From NCBI RefSeq assembly GCF_021233435.1, contig NZ_CP089468.1, forward strand, positions 1,736,001-1,800,000: a DNA stretch of 64,000 bases, written 5' to 3'. The stretch is from Halobacterium noricense. Lineage in GTDB: Archaea; Halobacteriota; Halobacteria; Halobacteriales; Halobacteriaceae. The translations under genes were made by a program, and so were the position numbers. Shown piece by piece: positions 17,485-27,298 of this stretch (position 1 is its first letter; each line of letters opens with the position of its first letter). The notes beneath the pieces were generated by a model. It worked only from the letters and a program-made list of their open reading frames with translations. It searched no databases and was not told the origin of the DNA.

Positions 17485-17670
17485 CAGCCGGTAGCAGCCA
17501 GCATTCGCGCGGCTTCGCCGCGCGATTCACTCCACGAGTGAGCGAAGCGAACGAGTGGAGGCCGACGACCGAACGGAGCGCGTTAGCGCGGAGTGAGGGA
17601 GGAGTGCTTTTTCCGCAAGTTTTTGCCGAGTGAGGCGCGCTTTGCGCGCCTCACGCAGCGCAAAAAGTGC
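17485..17670. repeat. Structured intergenic repeat, copy A
   Basis: This copy matches the one at 34429-34627 in block order. Constant blocks (CAGCCGGTAG, GATTCACT, AGGCCGACGAC, GGAGGAGTGCTTTTTCCGCA with its continuation CAAGTTTTTGCCGAG, and CGCAGCGCAAAAAGTGC) alternate with inverted repeats whose sequence differs between copies. Here the stems are CGCGGCTTCGCCGCG, CCACGAGTG...GAACGAGTGG, and TGAGGCGCGC/GCGCGCCTCA. It ends two bases from the surE stop codon, so it may be part of the surE 3' UTR. No ORF is convincing in it. The bases between thiI and this repeat hold nothing else recognisable. Confidence 0.85.
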
Positions 17671-17672
17671 GT

Positions 17673-18446
17673 TTAGAGCAGCCCACCGGGCGTCGCGCCG
17701 TCGGCGACGGAGTGGGGGACGGTGAGCGGGGTGACACTAATCTCGTTGTCGACGCAGGCGTGGCGGTCGGTGCCGGCGGGGTCGGGGATGTCGCGGTCGA
17801 GGAACTGGTGCCAGAAGCGGTCTTCGACGTTGATTCCGGCTTCCGTGAATTCGGCCTGGAGTTCGTACTCTTCGGTGGGACGGGTGATGCGCTTGATAGG
17901 GTTGTCGGCGTACTCGGTGGCGGGGGCGTTCACGGAGAGGTAGTCGGCGGTGGGGAGGACGTCACCGACGACGAAGTCGGGGAGGATGTCGGCGATGGCG
18001 TCGGCGGCGGTGTGGAACTGGTCGTAGGTGGGTTCCCAGTCGCCAGTGGGGTCGAACTCCCAGTCGTACATGGAGACGGCGATAGCGGGGAGGCCGAGGA
18101 AAGAGGCTTCCATGGCGGCGCCGACGGTGCCCGAGCGTGCGAGGATGTGCGCACCGAGGTTCGGACCGTCGTTACAGCCGGAGACGACGACGTCGGGCGT
18201 GAAGTCGAGCGCGGCGACGGCGACAGCGACGCAGTCGGCGGGGGTGCCGTGGACGGCGTAGCCGTCCTCGCGGTCCTCGTAGTCGAGCGTCTCGAACGTC
18301 CGGGTCTGGCCCGTGCCGGACTGTTCGGCGGCGGGCGCGACGACGGTGACGTCGTGGTCGTCGGCGAGGCGGTCGCGGAGCGCGTGGATGCCGGGGGCGT
18401 CGATGCCGTCGTCGTTGGTGAGGAGCACGGACAGCGACTCGGTCAT
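17673..18446 (-). CDS. surE: 5'/3'-nucleotidase SurE
   Basis: 257 residues. The SurE metal site is complete: TNDDGIDAPG with D12-D13, EQSGTGQTRTF, HGTPADCVAVAV, and VVSGCNDGPNLGAHILARSG with its metal-binding Asn. SurE hydrolyses nucleoside 5' and 3' monophosphates and polyphosphate with Mn2+ or Mg2+. It is a cytosolic single gene divergent from rqcH. The 3' end is abutted by structured repeat copy A. Confidence 0.95.
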   Translation of the reverse strand: MTESLSVLLTNDDGIDAPGIHALRDRLADDHDVTVVAPAAEQSGTGQTRTFETLDYEDREDGYAVHGTPADCVAVAVAALDFTPDVVVSGCNDGPNLGAHILARSGTVGAAMEASFLGLPAIAVSMYDWEFDPTGDWEPTYDQFHTAADAIADILPDFVVGDVLPTADYLSVNAPATEYADNPIKRITRPTEEYELQAEFTEAGINVEDRFWHQFLDRDIPDPAGTDRHACVDNEISVTPLTVPHSVADGATPGGLL

Positions 18447-18596
18447 TACGCGTCGCTACTTGCTCGTCGGGTGTATCGGTTCCGGTCGCGGTGGCCCACC
18501 CGACGGGGCTCTTTCCAGTCGCCGTTCGCATCTGGTGGCGCTATCGCGCCACCCAGACCGTAAGGCAGAGGGATTCCCCCCGCCAACCAGTAGAGC

Positions 18597-20717
18597 ATGG
18601 ACCAGAAGCGGGAGCTGACGAGCGTCGACCTCGTCGCCCTCACTGCGGAGCTCAACGGCTACAAGGGGGCGAAAGTCGACAAGGCCTACCTCTACGGCGA
18701 CGACCTCCTGCGGCTGAAGATGCGGGACTTCGACCGTGGCCGCGTGGAACTCCTCGTCGAAGTCGGGGACACGAAGCGCGCACACGTCGCGGCACCCGAG
18801 CACGTTCCGGCGGCTCCGGGTCGCCCGCCGAACTTCGCGAAGATGCTGCGGAACCGCCTCTCGGGCGCGGACTTCCACGAGGTGCGCCAGCACGGCTTCG
18901 ACCGGATTCTGGAGTTCGAGTTCCGCCGCGAGGACCAGGATACGACCATCGTCGCGGAGCTGTTCGGCGACGGCAACATCGCGGTCGTCGACCAGAACGG
19001 CGAGGTCGTGGACTCCCTGGACACCGTCCGCTTGCAGTCGCGGACGGTCGCGCCAGGCTCCCAGTACGGATTCCCGAGTTCGCGCGTCAACCCGCTCGAA
19101 CTCGACTACGAGGGGTTCGCGGCGAAGATGCGCGAGTCGAACACGGACCTCGTGCGAACGCTCGCCACTCAGTTGAACTTCGGTGGGCTGTACGGCGAGG
19201 AACTCTGCACACGGGCGGGCGTCGAGAAGACCAAGGACATCGACGACGCCACCGAGGAGGAGTTCCGCGCGCTCTACGAGGCCAGCGAGCGCCTGCTGGA
19301 CGCGATTCAGGCCGGTGACCTCGACCCGCGCGTCTACTTCGAACCCGGCGAAGGCGAGGACGAGGACGGAAAGGCGGCGCGCGGACAGCGCGTGGACGTG
19401 ACGCCGCTGGCGCTCGAAGAGCGCGCCGACCTCCCCTCGGACGCGTTCGACCGGTTCAACGACGCCCTCGACGACTACTTCACGAACCTCGACACCACCG
19501 AGGAGGAGGAGAGCGGGGAGGCGGTGTCGAAGCCGGACTTCGAGCAGGAGATTCAGAAGCAAAAACACATCATCAAACAGCAGGAGCAGGCCATCGAGGA
19601 CTTCGAGCGGCAGGCCGAGACCGAGCGCGAGAAGGCCGAACTGCTGTACGCGAACTACGACCTCGTCGACGACATTCTCTCGACGGTGCAGGACGCTCGC
19701 GACGCGGGCCACGGCTGGCAGGAAATCGCGCAGACGTTCGAGGAGGCTGCGGGCGACGTGTCTGGCGCTGACGCGTTCGCGGGCATCAACGAGTCCGAGG
19801 GCACCGTCCGCGTCCAGTTGGACGACTACACCATCGAGGTGGACCCCGCGTGGGGCGTCGAGAAGAACGCCGACGAGCACTACAAGGAAGCCAAGCGCAT
19901 CGAGGAGAAGCAGGAGGGCGCACGCGCGGCCATCGAGAACACGCGCGAGGACCTCGAAGCCGCCAAGCAGCGCCGAGAAGAGTGGGAGGCAGAACCCGAG
20001 GAGGCCGAGGAGGAAGAAGATCGAGAGATCGACTGGATCTCTCGCTCATCGATTCCGATTCGCAAGCAGGAGCAGTGGTACGAGCGGTTCCGCTGGTTCC
20101 GCACCTCCGACGGGTTTCTCGTCATCGGCGGCCGCGACGCCGACCAGAACGAGGAGCTCGTGAAGAAGTACATGGACCGCTACGACCGGTTCTTCCACGC
20201 ACAGGCCCACGGCGGCCCGGTCACGGTGCTGAAGACGTCCGAACCGAGCGAGCCCTCGAAGGACATCGAGGTACCCGAGTCGAGCAAGCGCGAGGCCGCC
20301 CAGTTCGCGGTGTGTTGTTCCTCGGTCTGGAAGGACGGCCGCGGCTCCGGTGACGCCTACATGGTGTCGCCGGACCAGGTGTCGAAGACGCCCGAAAGCG
20401 GCGAGTACCTGGAGAAGGGCGGGTTCGCGATTCGGGGCGACCGCACGTACTTCCGGGACCTGCCCGCGGAGTGGGCAGTCGGCATCAGTTGCGAGCCGCA
20501 CACGCGCGTGCTCGGCGGCCCCATCAACGCCATCGTCGACGACGTGGAGACGACGATTGAACTCGAACCGGGCCGGTACGCGCAGGGTGACGCCGCCAAG
20601 CGCATCTACCGGGAGTTCCGCGAGCGCTTCGCGGACGAGTCGTTCGTCCGGAAGGTCGCCAGCCCGGACGAGATTCAGAAGTACATGCCGCCCGGTGGGA
20701 GTCGGATTCGAGATTAG
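18597..20717 (+). CDS. rqcH: Ribosome rescue protein RqcH (NEMF/NFACT family)
   Basis: 706 residues with the full NFACT architecture. It has the N-terminal fibronectin-binding-like NFACT-N domain (MDQKRELTSVDLVALTAELN; VDKAYLYGDDLLRLKM; FAKMLRNRLSGADFHEVRQHGF), a middle HhH-like part, and a coiled-coil region (EQEIQKQKHIIKQQEQAIED, near 312-345). The NFACT-R domain follows at about 476-580 (DWISRSSIPIRKQEQWYERF; DGFLVIGGRDADQNEELVKK). The family binds peptidyl-tRNA-obstructed 50S subunits and recruits tRNA for C-terminal tailing. The pelota gene follows on the same strand, so two ribosome-rescue functions are adjacent. Confidence 0.93.
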   Translation: MDQKRELTSVDLVALTAELNGYKGAKVDKAYLYGDDLLRLKMRDFDRGRVELLVEVGDTKRAHVAAPEHVPAAPGRPPNFAKMLRNRLSGADFHEVRQHGFDRILEFEFRREDQDTTIVAELFGDGNIAVVDQNGEVVDSLDTVRLQSRTVAPGSQYGFPSSRVNPLELDYEGFAAKMRESNTDLVRTLATQLNFGGLYGEELCTRAGVEKTKDIDDATEEEFRALYEASERLLDAIQAGDLDPRVYFEPGEGEDEDGKAARGQRVDVTPLALEERADLPSDAFDRFNDALDDYFTNLDTTEEEESGEAVSKPDFEQEIQKQKHIIKQQEQAIEDFERQAETEREKAELLYANYDLVDDILSTVQDARDAGHGWQEIAQTFEEAAGDVSGADAFAGINESEGTVRVQLDDYTIEVDPAWGVEKNADEHYKEAKRIEEKQEGARAAIENTREDLEAAKQRREEWEAEPEEAEEEEDREIDWISRSSIPIRKQEQWYERFRWFRTSDGFLVIGGRDADQNEELVKKYMDRYDRFFHAQAHGGPVTVLKTSEPSEPSKDIEVPESSKREAAQFAVCCSSVWKDGRGSGDAYMVSPDQVSKTPESGEYLEKGGFAIRGDRTYFRDLPAEWAVGISCEPHTRVLGGPINAIVDDVETTIELEPGRYAQGDAAKRIYREFRERFADESFVRKVASPDEIQKYMPPGGSRIRD

Positions 20718-20769
20718 AATCCTCTTGCGATAGTTCTCATCCGCCTTCGACGTGAGTTATCGAGAACAC

Positions 20770-21024
20770 CCAGAAATCCCCGAGGCTGTAGACTCGGTGC
20801 GCTCGCTGCGCTCCTCGGCCTCTGGCCTGCGGTGCTTGCGTCGCGCGCCTTCGTCTACAGCCTCGCCCCTTTCAGTCCGCCCAGTTACCGGCTGTCCAAC
20901 CGGTCTGGGAGGGGCTGAAAGGGGCGGCGGGCTCGCGCTTGCTTGGTCGTCTCGCGACGCAAGCACCGCAGCGAAGCGAGGAGCGCAGCGAGCGAACGAC
21001 CGCGAGCCCGCCGGGGCTTTCTGG
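20770..21024. repeat. Long palindromic intergenic repeat between rqcH and pelA
   Basis: Nested inverted repeats fill most of the gap. Terminal arms CCAGAAATCCCCG (20770-20782) and CGGGGCTTTCTGG (21012-21024) match at 12 of 13 positions. Inside are perfect 18-bp arms at 20800-20817/20977-20994 and at 20828-20845/20953-20970. The innermost are 12-bp arms CGCCCCTTTCAG (20864-20875) and CTGAAAGGGGCG (20915-20926). The whole can fold into one extended hairpin. No ORF in it is credible. It resembles the GC-rich palindromic repeats common between haloarchaeal genes; mobile origin is an inference. Confidence 0.85.
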
Positions 21025-21121
21025 CAGACGACGGCCGTACGGGTCGCGGACGCCACGGAGTGTCTCAATCCAGGGCGCGAGAGTAGCAGGACACTTGGGC
21101 GTCCCGTGCCTCGGTTCGGGT

Positions 21122-22189
21122 ATGCAACTGAAGGAGCGCCGGCAGGTCGAAGGCGGCGGCGAGCGCATCACGCTCGTCCCCGAGTCCCTCGACGACCTCT
21201 GGCACCTCGCGTACATTCTGGAGCCCGGGGACCTCGTCGCGGGGGATACGCACCGCCGCATCCAGCGCAAGGACGAACAGATGCGGGATACGGGCGGCGA
21301 GCGCGAGCACATGCACGTCACCATCGACGTCGAGGACGTGGAGTTCCACAAGTTCTCGAACCGCCTCCGGGTCGCTGGCACCATCGCGGACTGCTCCCGG
21401 GAGGACCAACTCGGCCTCCACCACACGCTGAACGTCGAGGAGCGCGAGGAAATCGAGGTCGAGAAAATCTGGAAGCCCGACCAGCTCGAACGCCTCAACG
21501 AAGCCGTCGAAGCCACGGACCAGCCGGACGTCGCAATCGCGACCGTCGAGGAGGGCGAGGCCTACATCCACGTCGTCCAGCAGTACGGCGTCGACGAGTA
21601 CGGCTCGTTCACGGGCACGACGGGGAAAGGCGAGTACTCACGCTCACGCGAGGAGTTGTTCGAGGACGTCGCGAGCGCGCTCTCGCACCTCGACGCCGAT
21701 GCCATCATCCTCGCCGGCCCCGGGTTCACGAAGCAGGACGCCCTCGACTACATCCAGGAGGAGTACCGGAGTCTCACGGACAAGATTACGACGGTAGACA
21801 CGAGCGCGGTGGGCGGCCGCGGCGTCCACGAAGTCCTCAAGCGCGGCGCTGTCGAGGACGTCCAGGAGGAGACCCGCATCGCCGAGGAGTCCGAACTCAT
21901 CGACGAACTCACGGATCAGATAGCCACCGACGGGAAGGCTGCCTACGGCATCGAAGCGGTCGAGAAAGCCGTCGACTTCGGCGCGGTCGAGACGCTGCTG
22001 ATCCTGGACGAACGCCTGCGCAAGGAGCGCGCGGGCGAGGGCGACTGGGACGTCGACGTCAACGACCTCGTCACGCAGGTCGAACAGCAGGGCGGCGACG
22101 TCACCGTGTTCAGCCACGAGTTCGCGCCCGGGGAACAGCTCCGGAACCTCGGCGGCGTCGCGGCCATTCTGCGCTACCGGCTCGACTGA
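21122..22189 (+). CDS. pelA: mRNA surveillance protein Pelota
   Basis: 355 residues starting [20 protein letters not shown]. Domain order is eRF1-like: an N-terminal Sm-like domain (about 1-130, with [20 protein letters not shown]), the central domain ([38 protein letters not shown]) and the C-terminal domain ([39 protein letters not shown]). The GGQ motif of eRF1 is absent, as expected for Pelota/Dom34. It splits stalled ribosomes with ABCE1. It is separated from rqcH only by the palindromic repeat. Confidence 0.96.
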   Translation: MQLKERRQVEGGGERITLVPESLDDLWHLAYILEPGDLVAGDTHRRIQRKDEQMRDTGGEREHMHVTIDVEDVEFHKFSNRLRVAGTIADCSREDQLGLHHTLNVEEREEIEVEKIWKPDQLERLNEAVEATDQPDVAIATVEEGEAYIHVVQQYGVDEYGSFTGTTGKGEYSRSREELFEDVASALSHLDADAIILAGPGFTKQDALDYIQEEYRSLTDKITTVDTSAVGGRGVHEVLKRGAVEDVQEETRIAEESELIDELTDQIATDGKAAYGIEAVEKAVDFGAVETLLILDERLRKERAGEGDWDVDVNDLVTQVEQQGGDVTVFSHEFAPGEQLRNLGGVAAILRYRLD

Positions 22190-22924
22190 CTACTCGACGT
22201 CGACGACGAGCCCGTCCCGCGCGAACGCGACGTGCCCGTCGAAGTGCTCCTCGATTGCGGCCTGCATCTCGCGGTGTTTGCCCTCCGTGTGCGGGTAGAG
22301 GTGCGTGAGGTACAGTTCGTCGACGTTCACGCCCGCCAGGGACTCGCCGAGCTGCGTCGGCGTCGGGTGGTTGGAGACGTCGACCGCGTCGGGGAACGAG
22401 CAGTCGTGGACGAGTACGTCGCAGCCGTCCGCAAACTCGCCCATCCCCGCGAACGCCTCGGTGTCCGCGCTGAACGCGAGCTCGCCGTCGAACTTGTACG
22501 CCAGCCCCGGCATCGAGTGGCGCGTCTCGATGGCGTCCACGTCGAACCCCGCCACCTCGAAGCTCCCCACGCCGACCTCGCGTAACGTGAGGTCCACGCG
22601 GTCCTGCAAGTACTCGTGGACGTCCAGCAAGTCCGTTACGAGCCCTTTCGTCCCGGTCGGTCCGACGACGGTGAGGTGTTCTTCGCCGGCGAGCCAGCGC
22701 GCCTTTAACAACGGCAGCAGGTCGCTGACGTGGTCGAGGTGGTGGTGCGTGAGCAACACCGTGTCCACGCCCTCGTACCCCACGTCCGTCCGCGCGAGCG
22801 TGTGCAGCACGCCGCTCCCGCAGTCCACGAGCAGTCGACTATCGGGTTTTTCAAGCAGGAGTCCGGTCTGCATCCGGTCGCCCGTCGGCATCGCGCTCCC
22901 CGTCCCGAGGAACGTCAGTTGCAT
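22190..22924 (-). CDS. Metallo-beta-lactamase-fold hydrolase (RNase Z-like)
   Basis: 244 residues. The zinc motif THHHLDH is at residues 59-65, with further ligands in AIETRHSMPG, FSADTEAF and LTHLYPH. The opening MQLTFLGTGSAMPTGDRMQT is the RNase Z/phosphodiesterase style. It lacks the long exosite arm of tRNase Z, so it may instead be a phosphodiesterase of the same group. It converges on pelA, with one stop codon directly beside the other. Confidence 0.8.
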   Translation of the reverse strand: MQLTFLGTGSAMPTGDRMQTGLLLEKPDSRLLVDCGSGVLHTLARTDVGYEGVDTVLLTHHHLDHVSDLLPLLKARWLAGEEHLTVVGPTGTKGLVTDLLDVHEYLQDRVDLTLREVGVGSFEVAGFDVDAIETRHSMPGLAYKFDGELAFSADTEAFAGMGEFADGCDVLVHDCSFPDAVDVSNHPTPTQLGESLAGVNVDELYLTHLYPHTEGKHREMQAAIEEHFDGHVAFARDGLVVDVE

Positions 22925-23136
22925 ACCGGGAGCCGCGGACGGAAGGCGGTTAACCGTTCGGGGTGCGTGTTCGTGGCTTCGTTATTTCGCCGTACCTGCG
23001 AACGTTGGTAACCACCCTTTCGAGGTGTCGAAGACCACGGTCAGTCCAGAAACAGCGAGGCGGACCAGGCACGAACAGCGCGATTTGCCTAGCGGCGTCA
23101 GACACTTGCCGTACGGGAGCCAAGCACACGCGAACG

Positions 23137-25914
23137 ATGGGTCCCGAGTCGGAGGCGACGACGCGGTCGGAAGACGAAGACCACCAATCCTCGGACCGCG
23201 AGATTCTGGACGCACTCGGCCCAGCGGTCAGCGAGTGGTGGGTCGACCGATTCGGGAGTCCCGAGCAGGACGGCGGCTGTTTGACGCCGCCCCAGCGCGA
23301 GGCGATTCCGCTGATTCACGCGGGCGAGAACGCGCTCGTCGCGGCCCCGACGGGCTCCGGAAAGACACTCGCGTCGTTTACGGCCATCCTGAACGAACTG
23401 TTCGAGCGCGAGCAAGCCGAGGGCCTGGATAACGCGGTCTACTGCCTGTACGTGTCGCCGCTGAAGTCGCTCGCGAACGACATCGAGCGCAACCTCGCGG
23501 AGCCGCTGGACGGCATCAGCGAGCGGCTCGCCGAGCGCGGCGTCGAAACGGACGTGCGGCAGGCGATTCGGCACGGCGACACGTCCGACTACGAGCGCCA
23601 GCAGATGCTCGAAGAGACGCCACACATCCTCAACACGACGCCGGAGACGCTCGCGATTCTGCTGAACTCGCCGAAGTTCCGGGAGAAGCTGCGGAGTGTC
23701 GAGTACGTCGTCGTCGACGAGATTCACAGCCTCGCGGACTCCAAGCGCGGCACGCACCTGTCGGTGAGCCTCGAACGGCTCCAGCGGCTCGCCGGGGAGT
23801 TCACGCGCATCGGCTGCTCGGCGACCGTCGAGCCGCTTCCGGACATCGCGCGCTACCTCGTCGGATTTGAACGCGAGGAGCCACGCCTCTCTGACGAGCC
23901 GAGCGGGCAGCGCCCGCGAGACAGCGACGGCGACGCCCGCGAGTGCGAAATCGTGGACGCGCGGTTCGCCCGCGACTACGACCTCCAGTTGTCGTGTCCG
24001 ACGCCGGACCTCGTGAACGCCTCGAAGGGAGCCATCAACGACGCGTTCTACGCGGAACTCGGCGATCTCGTCGAAGCCAACGACAGCACGCTCGTGTTCA
24101 CGAACACGCGGTCGGGCGCCGAGCGCGTCCTCGAAAACCTCCGGGAGCGAGGCGTCGTGAGCGAGGACGAGTCCGCGTGCCACCACGGCAGCCTCTCGAA
24201 GGACCGACGCACCGAAGTCGAGCGGCAGTTGAAGGAAGGGTCGCTGTCGGTGACGACGACGTCGACGAGCCTCGAACTCGGCATCGACATGCCACACATC
24301 GACCTCGTGGTGCAGGTCGGGTCGCCGAAGTCCGTCGCCAGCCTGCTCCAGCGCGTCGGGCGCGCCGGCCACCGCCCCGGTAGAACAGTCACGGGCCGCG
24401 TCATCGCGCTGGACCGGGACGAACTCGTGGAGTGTGCGGTGATGCTCCGGCAGGCCGAGCGCGGGTTCGTCGACCGCGTCCACATCCCCGAGCGCGCCCA
24501 CGACGTCGCCGCCCAGCACGTCTACGGCATGGCCATCGAGGGCCCGCTCCCGGAGGCCGACGTGCGCGCGACGCTACGGTCGGCGTACCCCTACCGCGAG
24601 TACAGCGACGCCGACTTCGAGCGGCTGTTCCGCTACCTCACCGCGGACTACGACGGGCTCGAAGACCGGAACGTGTACGCGAAAATCTGGCGCGACGAGA
24701 ACGACCCGCCGGGCGGCGACGACGGCGACCCCGACGACCCCACGTCGGGCACGCACCACTACCCCGACTTCGCGGTGGGCGAACGACTCATCGGGAAGCG
24801 CGGACGGCTGGCGCGCCCGATTCTCCTCCAGAACCTCGGGACGATTCCGGATTCGTTCACGGTGAACGTCTACGTGCGCGGCGACGACGAGTGGGTCGGC
24901 CAACTCGACGAGAGCTACCTCGACACGCTCGAAGCCGGCGACGTGTTCGTGCTCGGCGGCGACCGGTTCGCGTACCGCTACCGCCGCGGGTCGAAGGTGT
25001 ACGTCGACCGAACGAGCGAGCGCGCGACCGTGCCGTCGTGGTTCTCCGAGCGCCTCCCGCTGTCGTACGACCTCGGCCGGGAAATCGCGCGCTTCCAGTC
25101 GGATTTGCTGGCGAAATACGACGAAGGGGGTGCGCCGGCCGTCCGGCGCTGGCTCCGGGAGTTCCCGGTGGACGCGAACGCCGTCAGGGCGCTCGCCCGG
25201 ATGTACGACGACCAGATTCAGTACGCGGGCACGAGGAGCGTCAGCACGACCGTGCGCATCGCCGTCGAGGAGGTGAAAGACCGCGACGAGTACCGGCGAC
25301 GCTACCACGTCCGGACGCCGTACGGCCGCCGGTTCAACGACGGGCTCTCGCGGCTGCTGGCGTACCGCTGTGCGAACGAGGCGAACGCGAACGTCGCCGT
25401 CTCCGTGGCGGACAACGGCTTCACGCTCGCGATGCCGCTGAACCGGAAGGTCGACGTCGCGGAACTGCTCCGCCAGACGGACCCCGACGACGCGCGTGAG
25501 ACCCTCCGGAACGCGCTGGACGGCACTGACCTCTTACAGCGGTACTTCCGCATCGACGCGACGCGCGCGCTGCTCGTGTTGAAGCGCTACAAGGGCCGCG
25601 AGAAATCTGCGAGCAAACAACAGGTCGCCAGCGAGATGCTGCTCGGGTTTGCCGAAGACTTGGCCGACTTCGCGGTGCTGGACGAGACGTACCGCGAACT
25701 CGTCGAGGACAAACTCGACCTCGTGGGCGTCCGCGAAGTGCTGTCGGCGGTTCAGTCGGGTGACGTCGAAGTCACCGAGACGACCCTGAAGTCACCGTCG
25801 CCGCTGTCGTTCGGGCTGGCGACGCTCTCCGCGAGCGACGTCGTGCTCGCCGACGACGAGGACGCGGTGCTCCGGGCGTTCCACGAGCGCGTCCGCGAAC
25901 AGGTCGACGACTGA
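23137..25914 (+). CDS. lhr: Lhr-type SF2 DNA helicase
   Basis: 925 residues. SF2 motifs: LTPPQREAIPLIHAGENALV (Q-like motif), AAPTGSGKTLASF (Walker A, near 69), VYVSPLKSLANDIERNL (Ia), VVVDEIHSLADSKRG (DEIH, near 193), GCSATVEP (III), VFTNTRSGAERVLENL (IV), TSTSLELGIDMPHIDLVVQV (V) and LLQRVGRAGHRPG (VI, near 400). The C-terminal half is the winged-helix plus beta-sheet region typical of Lhr-core. Archaeal Lhr helicases remodel replication forks and are linked to repair. The ATG at 23137 is preferred because the upstream in-frame sequence lacks family similarity. It stands alone between convergent and codirectional neighbours. Confidence 0.9.
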   Translation: MGPESEATTRSEDEDHQSSDREILDALGPAVSEWWVDRFGSPEQDGGCLTPPQREAIPLIHAGENALVAAPTGSGKTLASFTAILNELFEREQAEGLDNAVYCLYVSPLKSLANDIERNLAEPLDGISERLAERGVETDVRQAIRHGDTSDYERQQMLEETPHILNTTPETLAILLNSPKFREKLRSVEYVVVDEIHSLADSKRGTHLSVSLERLQRLAGEFTRIGCSATVEPLPDIARYLVGFEREEPRLSDEPSGQRPRDSDGDARECEIVDARFARDYDLQLSCPTPDLVNASKGAINDAFYAELGDLVEANDSTLVFTNTRSGAERVLENLRERGVVSEDESACHHGSLSKDRRTEVERQLKEGSLSVTTTSTSLELGIDMPHIDLVVQVGSPKSVASLLQRVGRAGHRPGRTVTGRVIALDRDELVECAVMLRQAERGFVDRVHIPERAHDVAAQHVYGMAIEGPLPEADVRATLRSAYPYREYSDADFERLFRYLTADYDGLEDRNVYAKIWRDENDPPGGDDGDPDDPTSGTHHYPDFAVGERLIGKRGRLARPILLQNLGTIPDSFTVNVYVRGDDEWVGQLDESYLDTLEAGDVFVLGGDRFAYRYRRGSKVYVDRTSERATVPSWFSERLPLSYDLGREIARFQSDLLAKYDEGGAPAVRRWLREFPVDANAVRALARMYDDQIQYAGTRSVSTTVRIAVEEVKDRDEYRRRYHVRTPYGRRFNDGLSRLLAYRCANEANANVAVSVADNGFTLAMPLNRKVDVAELLRQTDPDDARETLRNALDGTDLLQRYFRIDATRALLVLKRYKGREKSASKQQVASEMLLGFAEDLADFAVLDETYRELVEDKLDLVGVREVLSAVQSGDVEVTETTLKSPSPLSFGLATLSASDVVLADDEDAVLRAFHERVREQVDD

Positions 25915-25959
25915 CGGGGCCGCCGACGCGTTAACGGTCCGTGCCCCGATAGGTGAGCT

Positions 25960-27066
25960 ATGGTAGGACGGACTTGCGAGCGGCTGACAGACGCAGCTGC
26001 GCACTGGTGGTTCTACGTGTACGCTGTCGTCGGATTCGTCGCCGCCGTGGGCTACGGCTACTTCGTCGGGTGGAGCGTCGGCGTCGGGCTCGAAGTGTTC
26101 ATTCTCCTCTCGCTCGCGGCCACGCTCGTGTACTCCGGCGTCGACGCGCGTGGCTCGGAGATTAGCCAGTCGGGGCTCCGGCACGTGGCCGACCTGACCG
26201 CGCTCACGGGCGTGAGCTTCGCGCTGCTGGCGGTCGCCATCTCGCTCATCTGGCAACTGGAGGGTCACCCGGTCGTCGACACCGAGTTCATGGTGGTGTT
26301 CGCGATGTGGCTGGGGCTCGCGGTCGGCGCGCAGGCGAGCCTCTACGCGGTCGCGTCCGAGGAGAAGCGCACGCGGCTGGCGGACCTCGTGAAGCTGCTC
26401 ACGATGAACCAGCGCGTCCTCCGGCACAACCTCCGCAACGAACTGTCGGTCGTGGACGGTCACCTCCAGAACCTCGAAGGGAAGGTCGGCAGCGACGACG
26501 AGGACGTCACAGTCGCACGCCACCACGTCGACGAGCTGCTGGAGACCAGCGAGCGCACGCGCCGGATTCTGGACATCTGGGAGAGCGACAACTGCCGCGA
26601 GCAGGACGCCGGCGCCGTCCTCGTGGATGCCGTCGAACGGCTCCGGGAACGCTACCCGGACGTCGACGTCGAAATTGCGGCCAGCGAGGACGCGGTGGTG
26701 TCGGCTCACCCCGCGCTCGGGGACGCGGTCTACGAGGTGCTCGCGAACGCCGTCGAGCACAACGACGGCGGCGTGCGTATTTCGGCGTCCGTGACGAATC
26801 CGCCGGGCGACGACGTCGTCGTCGAGGTCGCGGACACGGGTGCCGGAATCCCGAAGCACGAGCGATACATCCTCGACCAGCCCGAGGAGACGACGCTCTC
26901 GCACGCCAGCGGGCTCGGCCTCTGGCTGGTCTACTGGACGGTCCGCGAGTCGGACGGCACCGTCGAATTTCCCGACGACGCGGACGGGACGACGGTCCGG
27001 CTCAGACTGCCCGACGCGACAGCACCGCCCGGGCTCTGGGGGCGGCTCGTGGGTCGTTCCGGGTGA
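25960..27066 (+). CDS. Membrane sensor histidine kinase
   Basis: 368 residues. About four hydrophobic segments fill residues 15-130 (FYVYAVVGFVAAVGYGYFVG; VFILLSLAATLVYSG; ALTGVSFALLAVAISLIW; FMVVFAMWLGLAVGAQASL). The dimerisation helix has the phospho-acceptor His in NQRVLRHNLRNELSVVDGHL, near 151. The ATPase domain shows the N box EVLANAVEHNDG, G1 VADTGAGIPKHE and G2 SHASGLGLWLVYWTV. No PAS or response-regulator domain is present and no regulator gene is adjacent, as is common in haloarchaea. The signal is unknown. Confidence 0.88.
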   Translation: MVGRTCERLTDAAAHWWFYVYAVVGFVAAVGYGYFVGWSVGVGLEVFILLSLAATLVYSGVDARGSEISQSGLRHVADLTALTGVSFALLAVAISLIWQLEGHPVVDTEFMVVFAMWLGLAVGAQASLYAVASEEKRTRLADLVKLLTMNQRVLRHNLRNELSVVDGHLQNLEGKVGSDDEDVTVARHHVDELLETSERTRRILDIWESDNCREQDAGAVLVDAVERLRERYPDVDVEIAASEDAVVSAHPALGDAVYEVLANAVEHNDGGVRISASVTNPPGDDVVVEVADTGAGIPKHERYILDQPEETTLSHASGLGLWLVYWTVRESDGTVEFPDDADGTTVRLRLPDATAPPGLWGRLVGRSG

Positions 27067-27071
27067 CCGCG

Positions 27072-27179
27072 TCAATCGACGTACGGCTGTAGCACGGCAT
27101 CGAAACCCGTGACGTCGATGGCGACCGCGAGAATGCTGCCGACGCCGGTCGCTGCGATACAGAGCCGCGAAACCCGCAT
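27072..27179 (-). CDS. Possible 35-residue small membrane peptide
   Basis: An ATG-to-TGA frame of 36 codons in the gap between the kinase and the pilin encodes MRVSRLCIAATGVGSILAVA followed by IDVTGFDAVLQPYVD. One hydrophobic helix is visible. There is no clear ribosome site or homologue I can name. It may be a chance frame. Confidence 0.3.
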   Translation of the reverse strand: MRVSRLCIAATGVGSILAVAIDVTGFDAVLQPYVD

Positions 27180-27298
27180 CAAACCACTCGTTCCGCGCCG
27201 AGAACAGCGAGCCGCGTCGTCGCGCCGAGCGCCAGCGGGCCGCAACGCGTGACGGAACGGCCGTCGTCGTTTTCTGTGTGCCGCGAATCCATCCGGTG

